From Owenia fusiformis (taxonomy: Eukaryota > Annelida > Polychaeta > Sabellida > Oweniidae), in NCBI GenBank assembly GCA_903813345.2, contig CAIIXF020000002.1, positions 18,862,813-18,926,812 of the forward strand: a stretch of DNA of 64,000 bases. Reading direction: 5' to 3'. Under the pieces are notes generated by a model. It searched no databases and was not told the origin of the DNA. It saw only the letters and a program-made list of their open reading frames with translations. Made by a program: the position numbers and the translations under genes. How positions within the stretch are numbered: the stretch's first letter is position 1; each line of letters opens with the position of its first letter. Below, one piece after another: positions 11,686 to 24,090 of this stretch.

Positions 11686-11926
11686 CTATAGATGATCATG
11701 ATCTTCACTATGAAGGTATAGACGGCAACATGTATATACTATTAGAATCAATTACCAGGTTATACATTTTTATCAATAGACTTAAAATACTACCTAATAT
11801 GATAGGTAAAGAACAAATTTTCATGAGGAACTCAATTGCAAATCGCATCATAAAATGAGTAAGTAATGATAATGTAAAAGGGGCGATCAACAAATAACGC
11901 AAATAGAGCCCTATCTCAGAAACTAA

Positions 11927-12116
11927 TTGGAGTTAGAACACCAAATTTGATACATCGTATCACCATATCATCGTATTGACCTGCTTCAAGTACCCATACC
12001 ATGGGTTACTATGGTAATTGCAACGTTGACATATATCAATGTTTGTGCCTGTAATTTTCTGGAAATATTGATGAATGTTTGGTGATACTATGTACAATCA
12101 AGTGTTCTAACTCCAA
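11927..12116. repeat. 190-bp imperfect hairpin with TTGGAGTTAGAACAC ends, U copy 1
   Basis: The terminal 15-bp arms are perfect inverted repeats (11927-11941 against 12102-12116). A second, inner pair, GTATCACCA at 11957-11965 and TGGTGATAC at 12080-12088, is nested in the correct order. The layout resembles a small foldback or MITE-like element, but no target-site duplication is clear. Confidence 0.55.
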
Positions 12117-12313
12117 CTCTCGTGAGTAATATGCTATATTCACTCGTTCCCTCCAGTCACTCGTGAATATATCATATACTCACTTGAGTATAAACACGAT
12201 ATACGGAATCAACAATTATATAACCTCATACTATCCTGTTTGTTTTTCTTACTGTATGGTGAATGATGTAAGATGGAAAAAGATCAAGATTATGCACCAT
12301 TCAAATCTTTGTG

Positions 12314-15300
12314 TGACCAATCAACAAGTCGTCGGTAGGGCAAATGTAAAAATGTATCCTGGAACATCTCACTAAATAACCAATATCATGCTGCCACCAG
12401 CGTTACGTACGACTGGTGCGAAAATTGACATTTCCTCCAGAGCACAAACTGCATCATAGATTTAAGACGAATTAGATATAAAATATATCACGAACGGGAA
12501 CACCATTCATTAAATCCATTCAAGAGCATACTCAAAAATATATATTTAAATGCCTGACAAAATTGCAAAGGACTGTCATGTACCAGTGTGACGTACGACT
12601 AGTCGGAAAATTGACATTTCGTCAAGAGCGCAAATTGCATAAGCGATTTAAGACGAATTAGATATAAAATATATAACGAACGGGAACATCATTCATTAAA
12701 TCCATTCAAGGGCATACTCCAAAATATATACTTAAACGTCTCACAAAAAGGCAAAGGACTGGCATGTACCAGTGTGACGTACGACTGGTCGGAAAATTGA
12801 CATTTCGTCAAGAGCGCAAATTGCATAAGCGATTTAAGACGAATTGGATATTATATATCCCCCTAACAGAGAAGTCAATCGATACATCCCTCCTTTGGCA
12901 AACGTAAAAATATATACATAAACGTCTCACAATATATCAGACTAGTCGCTGCTACCAGTGCGATGTACAGCTGGTCCGAAAATTGACATTCCGTACATAG
13001 CCAAAGTAAATCAGACTTGTATGACAAATAAGATACTCAATATCTCTCGAATAGAATGACAAATCAACAAGTCCTCGGAAGGGCAAATGTAAAAATGTAT
13101 CCTGAAACAAATAACAAATCTCATGCTGCCACCAGCGTCACGTACGACTGGTCCGAAATGTGACATTTCCTCCAGAGCACACACTGCATCATAGATTTAA
13201 GACGAATTAGATATAAAATATATCACGAACGGAAATATCATTCATTAAATCCATTCAAGAGGATAGTCCAATATATATACTTAAACGTCTCACAAAATTG
13301 CAAAGGACTGGCATGTACCAGTGTGACGTACGACCGGTCGGAAAATTGACATTTCGTCTAGAGCGCAAATTGCATAAGCGATTTAAGACGAATTGGATAT
13401 TATATATCTCCCTAACAGACAAATCAATCGATACATCCCTCCTTTGGCAAACGTAAAAATATATACATAAACGTCTCACAATATATGAAACTAGTCGCTG
13501 CTACCAGTGCGATGTACAGCTGGTCCGAAAATTGACATTCCGTACAAAGCCCAAAGTATATCAGACTTGTATGACAAATAAGATACTCAATATCTCACGA
13601 ATAGAATGACCAATCAACAAGTCCTCTGTAGGGCAAATGCAAATATGTATTTTGAAACATCTCTCTAAATAACAAATCTCATGCTGCCACCAGCGTTACG
13701 TACGACTGGTCCGAAAAGTGACATTTCCTCCAGAGCACAAACTGCATCATACATTTAAGACGAATTAGATATAAAATATATCACGAACGGGAACATCATT
13801 CATTAAATCCATTTAATAGCATACTCCAAAATATATACTTAAATGTCTCACAAAATTGCAAAGGACTGGCATGTACCAGTGTGACGTACGACTGGTCGGA
13901 AAATTGACATTTCGTCAAGAGCGCAAATTGCATAAGCGATTTAAGACGAATTGGATATTATATATCTCCCTAACAGACAAATCAATCAATACTCCCTCCT
14001 TTGGCAAAAGTAAAAATATATACATAAACGTCTCACAATATATCAAACTAGTCGCTGCTACCAGTGCGATGTACAGCTGGTCTGAAAATTTTTATTTCAT
14101 CAAGAGCGCAAATTGCATAAGCGATTTAAGACGAATTGGATATTATATATCCCCCTAACAGAGAAGTCAATCGATACATCCCTCCTTTGGCAAACGTAAC
14201 AATATATACATAAACGTCTCACAATATATCAAACTAGTCGCTGCTACCAGTGCGATGTACAGCTGGTCCGAAAATTGACATTCCGTATAAAGCCCAAAGT
14301 AAATCAGTCTTGTATGACAAATTAGATACTCAATATCTCACGAATAGAATGACCAATCAACAAGTCCTCGGTAGGGCAAATGTTAAAATGTATCCTGAAA
14401 CATTTCACTAAATAACAAATCTCATGCTGCCACCAGCGTCATGTACGACTGGTCCGAAAAGTGACATTTCCTCCAGAGCATAAACTGCATCATAGATTTA
14501 AGACGAATTAGATATAAAATATATCACGAACGGGAACATCATTCATTAAATCCATTAAAGAGCATACTCCAAAATATATACTTAAACGTCTCACAAAATT
14601 GCAAAGGACTTGCATGTACCAGTGTGACGTACGACTGGTCGGAAAATTGACATTTCGTCTAGAGCGCAAATTGCATAAGCGATTTAAGACGAATTAGATA
14701 TTATATATCTCCCTAACAGACAAATCAATCGATACATCCCTTCTTTGGCAAACGTAGAAATATATACATAAACGTCTCACAACATATCAAACTAGTCGCT
14801 GCTACCAGTGCGATGTACAGCTGGTCTGAAAATTTTTATTTCATCAAGAGCGCAAATTGCATAAGCGATTTAAGACGAATTGGATATTATATATCCCCCT
14901 AACAGAGAAGTCAATCGATACATCCCTCCTTTGGCAAACGTAACAATATATACATAAACGTCTCACAATATATCAAACTAGTCGCTGCTACCAGTGCGAT
15001 GTACAGCTGGTCCGAAAATTGACATTCCGTATAAAGCCCAAAGTAAATCAGTCTTGTATGACAAATTAGATACTCAATATCTCACGAATAGAATGACCAA
15101 TCAACAAGTCCTCGGTAGGGCAAATGTTAAAATGTATCCTGAAACATTTCACTAAATAACAAATCTCATGCTGCCACCAGCGTCGTGTACGACTGGTCCG
15201 AAAAGTGACATTTCCTCCAGAGCATAAACTGCATCATAGATTTAAGACGAATTAGATATAAAATATATCACGAACGGGAACATCATTCATTAAATCCATT

Positions 15301-17407
15301 AAAGAGCATACTCCAAAATATATACTTAAACGTCTCACAAAATTGCAAAGGACTTGCATGTACCAGTGTGACGTACGACTGGTCGGAAAATTGACATTTC
15401 GTCTAGAGCGCAAATTGCATAAGCGATTTAAGACGAATTAGATATTATATATCTCCCTAACAGACAAATCAATCGATACATCCCTTCTTTGGCAAACGTA
15501 GAAATATATACATAAACGTCTCACAACATATCAAACTAGTCGCTGCTACCAGTGTGATGTACAGCTGGTCCGAAAATTGACTTTCCGTACATAGCCCAAA
15601 GTAAATCAGACTTGTATGACAAATAAGATACTCAATATCTTACGAATAGAATGACCAATCAACAAGTCCTCGGCAGGGCAAATGTAAAAATGTATCCTGA
15701 AACATCTCAAAAAATAACAAATATCAAGCTGCCACCAGCGTTACGTACGACTGGTCCGAAAATTGACATTTCCTCCAGAGCACAAACTGCATCATAGATT
15801 TAAAACGAATTAGATATAAAAAAAATATAACGAACGGGAACATCATTCATTAAATCCATTCAAGAGCATACTCCAAAATATATACTTAAACGTCTCACAA
15901 AATTGCAAAGGACTGGCATGTACCAGTGAGACGTACGACTGGTCGGAAAATTGACATTTCGTCAAGAGCGCAAATTGCATAAGCGATTTAAGACGAAATG
16001 GATATTATATATCCCCCTAACAGAGAAGCCAATCGATACATCCCTCCTTTTCAAATGTAAAAATATATACATAAACGTCTCACAATATATCAAATTAGTC
16101 ACTGCTACCAGTGCGATGTACAGCTGGTCCGAAAATTGACATTCCGTATAAAGCCCAAAGTAAATCAGTCTTGTATGACAAATTAGATACTCAATATCTC
16201 ACGAATAGAATGACCAATCAACAAGTCCTCAGTAGGGCAAATGTAAAAATGTATCCTGAAACATCTCATTAATTAACAAATCTCATGCTGCCACCAGCGA
16301 TACGTACGACTGGTCCGAAAAGTGACATTTCCTCCAGAGCACAAACTGCATTATAGATTTAAGACGAAGTAGATATAAAATATATCACGAACGGGAACAT
16401 CATTCATTAAATCCATTTAAGGGCATACTCCAAAATATATACTTAAACGTCTCACAATATTGCAGAGGACTGGCATGTACCAGTGTGACGTACGATTGGT
16501 CGGAAAATTGACATTTCGTCTAGAGCGCAAATTGCATAAGCGATTTAAGACGAATTGGATATTATATATCTCCCTAACAGACAAATCAATCGATACATCC
16601 CTCCTTTGGCAAACGTAAAAATATATACATAAACGTCTCACAATATATCAAACTAGTCGCTGCTACCAGTGCGATGTACAGCTGGTCCGAAAATTGACAT
16701 TCTGTACATCACCCAAAGTAAATCAGACTTGTATGACAAATAAGATACTCAATATCTAACGAATAGAATGACGAATTAACAAGTCCTCAGCAGGGCAAAT
16801 GTAATTATGAATCCTGAAACATCTCACTAAGTAACAAATATCATGCTGCCACCAGCATTACGTACGACTGGTCCGAAAAGTGACATTTCCTCCAGAGCAC
16901 AAACTGCATCATAGATTTAAGACGAATTAGATATAAAATATATCACGAACAGGAACATCATTCATTAAATCCATTCAAGAGCATACTCCAAAATATATAC
17001 TTAAACGTCTCACAATATTGCAGAGGACTGGCATGTACCAGTGTGACGTACGATTGGTCGGAAAATTGACATTTCGTCTAGAGCGCAAATTGCATAAGCG
17101 ATTTAAGACGAATTGGGTATTATATATCTCCCTAACAGACAAATCAATCGATACATCCCTCCTTTGGCAAACGTAAAAATATATACATAAACGTCTCACA
17201 ATATATCAAACTAGTCGCTGCTACCAGTGCAATGTACAGCTGGTCTGAAAATTGACATTCCGTACATAGCCCAAAGTAAATCAGACTTGTATGACAATAA
17301 GATACTCAATTTCTTACGAATAGAATGACCAATCAACAAGTCCTCAGCAGGGCAAATGTAATTATGAATCCTGAAACATCTCACTAAATAACAAATATCA
17401 TGCTGCC
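12314..17407 (+). repeat. Satellite A array 2
   Basis: Same 186-bp monomers and a/b/c order as array 1. It starts mid-monomer at TGACCAATCAAC directly after the U hairpin region and ends at the recurring TGCTGCC/CCC junction with satellite B. A diagnostic variant near its start (ACTGGTGCGAAAATTG, about 12413) recurs after U copy 2 and again after the minisatellite element, which shows that these arrays are copies of one another. Confidence 0.96.
14077..15564 (+). repeat. Recent 744-bp tandem duplication inside satellite A
   Basis: A marker variant, CTGGTCTGAAAATTTTTATT, occurs at 14077 and again at 14821. The offset of 744 bp is four monomers (4 x 186). The two copies, 14077-14820 and 14821-15564, look almost identical; one visible difference is CGTCATGTACG against CGTCGTGTACG. 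The marker also creates a c-like monomer directly after an a-type start, so the unit is not a whole number of 558-bp trimers. Confidence 0.85.
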
Positions 17408-19871
17408 CCCTTAATCAGTTTTTCGCTTTAAATTACCATAAACCACGCCTCTTTTTCGATTTTTTTTTGTTTTTTTTACTGTAAGCCACGCCCCTTTATC
17501 GTTTTTTCGCTTTTAATTACCTTAAACCACGCCTCTTTTTCGATTTTTTTCGTTTTTTAAGGCTAAGCCACGCCCTTTTTATAATTTTTTCGCTTCCATT
17601 ACCTTAAACCACGCCTCTTTTTCGATTTTTTTTTTTTTTTTTACTGTAAGCCACGCCCCTTTATAGTTTTTTGCTTTAAATTTCCCTAAACCACGTCTCT
17701 TTTTCGATTTTTTTCGTTTTTATACTGAAAGCCACGCCTCTTTTTCGATTATTTCGTTTTTTTTACTGTAAGCCACGCCCCTTTATCGTTTTTTCGCTTT
17801 TAATTACCTTAAACCACTCCTCTTTTTCGATTTTTTCGTTTTTTACGCTAAGCCACACCCCCTTTATCAGTTTCTCGCTTTAAATTACCCTAAACCACGC
17901 CTCTTTTTCAATTTTTTTCGTTTTTTTTACTGTAAGCCACGCCCCTTTATCAGTATTTCGCTTTAAATAACCTTAAACCACGCCTCTTTTTCGATTTTTT
18001 CGTTTTTTACGCTAAGCCACGCCCCCTTTATCAGTTTTTCGCTTTAAATTACCTTAAACCACGCCTCTTTTTCGATTTTTTCGTTTTTATTTTCTGTAAG
18101 CCACGCCCCTTTATCGTTTTTTTCACTTTTAATTACCTCAAACCACGCCTCTTTTTCGATTTCTTCGTTTTTTTACTGTAAGCCACGCCCCTTTATCGGT
18201 TTTTCGCTTTTAATTACCTTAAACCACGCCTCTTTTTCGATTTTTTTCGTTTTTTAAGCTAAGCCACGCCCCCTTTATCAGTTTTTTACTTTAAATTACC
18301 CTAAACCACGCCTCTTTTTCGATTTTTTTTCGTTTTTGTACTGTAAGCCACGCCTCTTTTTCGATTATTTCGTTTTTTTACTGTAAGCCACGCCCCTTTA
18401 TCGTTTTTTTCGCTTTTAATTACCTTTAACCACGCCTCTTTTTCGATTTTTTCGTTTTTTACGCTAAGCCACGCCCCCTTTATCAGTTTCTCGCTTTTAA
18501 TTACCCTAAACCACGCCTCTTTTTCAAATTTTTTGGTTTTTTTTACTGTAAGCCACGCCCCTTTATCAGTATTTCGCTTTAAATTACCTTAAACCACGCC
18601 TCTTTCTCGATTTTTTCGTTTTTTACGCTAAGCCACGCCCCCTTCATCAGTTTTTCGCTTTAAATTACCTTAAACCACGCCTCTTTTTCGATTTTTTTCG
18701 TTTTTATTTTCTGTAAGCCACGCCCCTTTATCGTTTTTTCGCTTTTAATTACCTTAAACCACGCCTCTTTTTCGATTTTTTCGCTTTTTAAACTAAGCCA
18801 CGCCCCCTTTATCAGTTTTTCGCTTTAAATTACCTTAAACCACGCCTCTTTTTCGATTTTTTCGTTTTTTTTACTGTAAGCCACGCCCCTTTATCGTTTT
18901 TTTCGCTTTTAATTACCTTAAACCACGCCTCTTTTTCGATTTTTTCATTTTTTAAGCTAAGCCACGCTCCCTTTATCAGTTTTTACTTTAAATTACCCTA
19001 AACCACGCCTCTTTTTCGATTTTTTTCGTTTTTGTACTTTAAGCCACGCCTCTTTTTCGATTATTTCGTTTTTTTTACTGTAAGCCACGCCCCTTTATCG
19101 TTTTTTTCGCTTTTAATTACCTTAAACCACGCCTCTTTTTCGATTTTTTTTCGTTTTTATACTGTAAGCCACGCCTCTTTTTCGATTTTTTTTCGTTTTT
19201 TACGCTAAGCCACGCCCCTTTATCCTTTTTTCGCTTAAAATTACCTTAAGCCACGCCTCTTTTTCGATTTTTTTCGTTTTTTTTTACTGTAAGCCACGCC
19301 CCTTTATCGTTTTTTCGCTTTAAATTACCTTAAACCACGCCTCTTTTTCGATTTTTTTTTCGTTTTTATACTGTAAGCCACGCCTCTTTTTCGATTATTT
19401 CGTTTTTTTTACTGTAAGCCACGCCCCTTTATCGTTTTTTCGCTTTTAATTATCTTAAACCACGCCTCTTTTTCGATTTTTTCGTTTTTATACTGTAAGC
19501 CACGCCTCTTTTTCGATTTTTTCGTTTTTTACGCTAAGCCACGCCCCCTTTATCATTTTTTCGCTTAAAATTACCTTAAGCCACGCCTCTTTTTCGATTT
19601 TTTCGTTTTTATACACTAAGCCACGCCCCTTTATCGTTTTTTCGCTTTAAATAACCTTAAACCACGCCTCTTTTTCGATTTTTTTCGTTTTTATACACTA
19701 AGCCACGCCCCTTTATCGTTTTTTTCGTTTTAATTACCTTAAACCACGCCTCTTTTTCGATTTTTTCCGTTTTTACGCTAAGCCACGCCCCCTTTATTAA
19801 TTTTTTCGCTTTAAATTACCTTAAACCACGCCTCTTTTTCGATTTTCCGTTTTTTACATTAAGCCACGCCC
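17408..19871 (+). repeat. Satellite B array 2
   Basis: Same alternating RCCACGCC units as array 1, bounded by the same left (CCCTTAATCAG after TGCTGCC) and right (TTAAGCCACGCCC before AATGGTATTAAC) junctions. It is about 300 bp longer than array 1 through extra units. Confidence 0.95.
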
Positions 19872-20130
19872 AATGGTATTAACTGTATTCTTCTTTAACT
19901 TGGCGCTACTTCCTAGCATCTGTCTTTATCTTGACATGAATTAACAAACTATTATATTGGGAAACATGCCAGAAATTAACATTATTTATTGATGGTCATC
20001 TTTATATCTCTTAACCCTGGGGTATTCCCCCTCTAAATTAATCTCTGTAAATGGTAGAAGATTTTGATGACCTACTCCAACCATTTAAAAAGTAGTCAGA
20101 TTCAATTTATTGTTTGTATTTTGATTTCAG

Positions 20131-20662
20131 ATTTCATAAATTGTATCATGATTTTCAAGTGCTCTTCAATAATCAGTCAATGGAGGATGAATTGATACGC
20201 TTGGTTGATGATATTAAAGTTCTCCAAATATTAGGGGAAGTATCCATTAATGGGTAAAACCAATAGATTTCATTACTTAAAATCTGTTTCTTGTTGGCAG
20301 TCAGGAACAACATCTGCAACAAATGTTACGCTTTTGTCACCCTTTTATATGAGTTATTTTACATTTTTGCTAGAACCAGAAAAATAGTGGAGCTGTTTTG
20401 TTACACTGTCAAATGACAATTTTTGTCATTTTTAAAATGGCAGCCAATTTATGGCTGTTACCTAGTTATGAACTGTGAAGTATTATATTATCCTGCAATA
20501 AACTCCTTCCTTTTCAAATAAAATCAGTGTCAATGTATATACTTAATATTTTCTAGGTGGGTTTACAGTCGGCAGTATACTTGTGGACCCCAATGTGTTA
20601 AGAGAGCAAGTGATAAGCCTTTAAAATTGAACCCTTCAATGACTGTATCATGTCCCACGTAG
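20131..20662 (+). pseudogene. Putative two-exon gene fragment, U copy 2
   Basis: Exons at 20131-20253 and 20557-20662, with acceptor TTTTGATTTCAG, donor GG/GTAAAA and second acceptor ATTTTCTAG. The intron is 303 bp. I see no change from copy 1 in the exon sequence. The open frame, phase and stop are retained. Function unknown. Confidence 0.35.
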
Positions 20663-20989
20663 GAGGGTAGGTGGGTATGAGGTAGGAAGTTTTTTATACC
20701 AAGCCGAGAGAGATGCAGCGAACACACCAAGTTAATGCGACAGCTGGATCAGTTTTTCGACAACTTTGTGCCATCAGATCCAGTCCAAGTAAACAGTATC
20801 ATGGGCGAGTGGTGTTGGTGTTCCTGTCACTTACACCCCAGTCACATTTGTTGCACGGAGGCCGTGCGTCGATCGCAGATCAATTAAATCAGTGAATTTC
20901 TGCGGCGAGCGTAGAAAAACTATGTTTGCCTTGCGGTCTCCGTCAGGCGTATCCAGTTTTTTACAGGCCGCAGGGTAGCCGTAGAAATT

Positions 20990-21727
20990 AAAACTCGTAG
21001 TTATAATATTTGTTCCTATCCGCGATCCCCGTAGAAATCAACAGGCCGTTGCCAGACCACAGAAAGGTCCAACGATGGCCGCACGTCGGGTTCCGTTGAC
21101 TTGCTTCTACTGTAGGGTTTGATGGGTAATGTACCTTTGGAAACAGTTTTTATGTCAGTTTTCGGTCATATATTTGCTGTAAACGCAACAAAGTACGTAT
21201 ACTTTTTGATGTAAGGCCAGCAACTTATATTTCACTTACACTTTTTATTTGATACTATATCCTAACACTACAAACAACATTTATAAATCGTATTGATGTA
21301 GATAAAATAAAAAGAAGAATTAACGTTAAATCAACAGAAATTCAAAAACTCAGAGTTATAATATTTGTTCACTTCTGCGGTCCCCGTAGAAATCAACAGG
21401 CCGTTGCCAGACCACAGAACAGCCCCACGGTTGCCGCACATTGACTTGCGTCTGCCGTAGTGTTTTGATGCGTGATATACATTTGGAAACAGTTTTAGGT
21501 CAGGTTTGCTGTCGTATCTTTGCTGTAAACACAGTATAATAGATATACTGTTTGATGTATTACCATAGCAACCTATACTACAAAAGATACTTATAAGTTA
21601 CTTATGGTCAATGTAATATCCAGCACTTTCTATTTGATACTATATACTAGCACTATAAATAACATTTATGAATTGAACTAATGTAAATGAATTAAAAATA
21701 AACAACGTTTTTTAGCAGATATTCAAA
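20990..21727 (+). repeat. Diverged tandem duplication, U copy 2
   Basis: Counterpart of the 9213-9950 duplication at an offset of 11,777 bp, with the two units at 20990-21343 and 21344-21727. Confidence 0.7.
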
Positions 21728-22427
21728 TTTCGCCGTGAAGCTGCCGCAGGAAATGTGACTGCAAAACTATCCTACCCCAGAAATTCTACGGAGAGCGACG
21801 TAGAAATGATACTGACCGCAGAAATGACAAACCGCACGTTTGCCGTAGGAAATGTGACTTGGGTGTTACTAACCAACCAACTAACGAACCAGATAACCAC
21901 CAGACCACCAAAAAGGGTAAAACTTACTAACCAATTAACTAATTAATCAACCAACTAACCAACACTCCATCCAACGAACCAAACAACCAACGAACCAGAC
22001 TGCAACAAACGAACCAGATGACCAAGATCATGGATCTAGTGTCTTGTATTGTATTGTATTGTTTTGAATTGTATTGCATTGTGTTTTTTTGTATTGTATT
22101 TGTTTTTCGTTGACCAATACTTACTCAGTAATGATTCAATTTTAAAGTTCACCTCATGTAATACTCAAGATCTAAATTTTGAAGGTCTGAAGTCTTGTGT
22201 TCATTTTAGCTACAGTTGTAGATTGAAGGGTATTTTCTTTTGGGTGTAATTTTAATTTCAATTTAAAGGTATTCATGTAAAATTGTGGGCTTAGTCTCGG
22301 GATTTTCTTTGTTTTTAAGTGAATCATCTCTGATCTTTTCCTTAAATGTACTTTGAGGTGCATTCCTCTTGCCTTGGAGAAATTAAAGTGAAACATAAAA
22401 GAAAAAACCACAGAGAATCTACAATTT

Positions 22428-23462
22428 GTGCTACCCATCTGCAGCATTTGTATCTACATACCTCGGCAGGGAGATAATATTTCTCCGACATTATTCACAA
22501 TCTTTGTAAATGATCTCGTTACGGAAATAAAAAGGCTTAATGCAGGTGTCGATATCGCAGGAGACAATGTAAGCATATTACTGTATGCTGATGATGTTGC
22601 ATTGATCGCACCAACTGAATTAAAGCTGCAACAAATGGTGAACTGTCTTCATGATTGGATATATAAGCGGCGACTGACTGTAAATGTTGAAAAAACGATA
22701 GTAGTGCACTTTAGGAGAGCGTCGACAACAGAAGCAATATTTGTGCTAGGGGATGCAAAAATTGGAAAAATAAACTCTTATCGCTATCTCGGAGTTGTTA
22801 TGAATGAGACTCTCGACTACACTGAAATGGTTTCCACTCTAGCTGATGCAAGCTCTCGATCCCTTGGCGCTCTTATTGGAAAATATTATTCGATTAATGG
22901 ACTTCATTATTCGACATTCACAAAGATGTATAATGCAACCGTTATCCCCATCATGGATTACGGGGCTGGAGTTTGGGGCTATAAAGACTACGACAAACCA
23001 AATACTGTCCAAAACCGTGCCATGAGAACATTTATGGGCTTAGGGAAATATGCTCCCATTCCAGCTATGTATGGAGATATAGACTGGATACCACCATGTG
23101 TTAGGCACCATGTTGAAATGGTTCGTTTATTCATCCGACTTAGTAGAATGCCAAGAACAAGGATTACTCGAAGAATATTTGACTTTGACTATGCCAATGC
23201 TGAAAAAGGCCATAGAGGATGGTGTAAAGAGGTCAAAGATATATTTAAAAATTCTAACCTGTTAGACCTCTATAATGAACGTTTCTTTAATAATTCCAGT
23301 GCAAGGTCAACATTTAAAACTGTAAAAGATTCTGAAATGAATCGCTTTATACATAAATGGACAGTTCAAATAACTACAATGCCAAAGTTACGTACATATA
23401 AGTTAATTAAAGACAATTTTGGTATGAAAATGAATTCTGAAAATGTATTTCATAAATTATAG
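22428..23462 (+). pseudogene. 5'-truncated non-LTR retrotransposon reverse transcriptase, U copy 2
   Basis: Same 344-codon frame as in copy 1: RQGDNISPTLF, then NDL, YADD and the LINE C-terminal region. It keeps the consensus NDL where copy 1 has YDL, and has KTIVV where copy 1 has KTKVV. The N-terminal half of the reverse transcriptase and the endonuclease are absent, and the frame begins with GTG. Confidence 0.8.
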
Positions 23463-23703
23463 CTATAGATGATCATGATCTTCACTATGAAGGTATAGAC
23501 GGCAACATGTATATACTATTAGAATCAATTACCAGGTTATACATTTTTATCAATAGACTTAAAATACTACCTAATATGATAGGTAAAGAACAAATTTTCA
23601 TGAGGAACTCAATTGCAAATCGCATCATAAAATGAGTAAGTAATGATAATGTAAAAGGGGCGATCAACAAATAACGCAAATAGAGCCCTATCTCAGAAAC
23701 TAA

Positions 23704-23893
23704 TTGGAGTTAGAACACCAAATTTGATACATCGTATCACCATATCATCGTATTGACCTGCTTCAAGTACCCATACCATGGGTTACTATGGTAATTGCAA
23801 CGTTGACATATATCAATGTTTGTGCCTGTAATTTTCTGGAAGAATTGATGAATGTTTGGTGATACTATGTACAATCAAGTGTTCTAACTCCAA
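23704..23893. repeat. 190-bp imperfect hairpin, U copy 2
   Basis: Same 15-bp terminal arms (TTGGAGTTAGAACAC and its complement) and inner arms as the hairpin in copy 1. Confidence 0.55.
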
Positions 23894-24090
23894 CTCTCGT
23901 GAGTAATATGCTATATTCACTCGTTCCCTCCAGTCACTCGTGAATATATCATATACTCACTTGAGTATAAACACGAAATACGGAATCAACAATTATATAA
24001 CCTCATACTATCCTGTTTGTTTTTCTTACTGTATGGTGAATGATGTAAGATGGAAAAAGATCAAGATTATGCACCATTCAAATCTTTGTG

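Larger units (their letters stand above)
8184..12313 (+). repeat. U module, copy 1 (4,130 bp, low-copy segment between satellites B and A)
   Basis: Non-satellite segment repeated at 19872-24090 (4,219 bp) and from 63190 to the window end. Copies 1 and 2 differ by about a dozen substitutions that I could see plus one 89-bp length difference, which accounts for the whole length gap. Contents in order: an exon-like pair, a diverged tandem duplication, AACCAAC-type and TATTG-type simple repeats, a truncated LINE reverse transcriptase frame and a 190-bp hairpin. It ends where satellite A resumes mid-monomer at TGACCAATCAACAAGTC. Confidence 0.9.
19872..24090 (+). repeat. U module, copy 2 (4,219 bp)
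   Basis: It lines up with copy 1 along its whole length. It keeps an 89-bp segment (20332-20420, flanked by direct repeats TTTTGTCA at 20332-20339 and 20421-20428) that copy 1 has lost. Copy 3 also keeps it, so copy 1 carries the deletion. Substitutions are few and scattered, for example GAGTGGTG for GAGAGGTG and CGTTTTTTAG for CGTTTATCAG. Confidence 0.9.
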
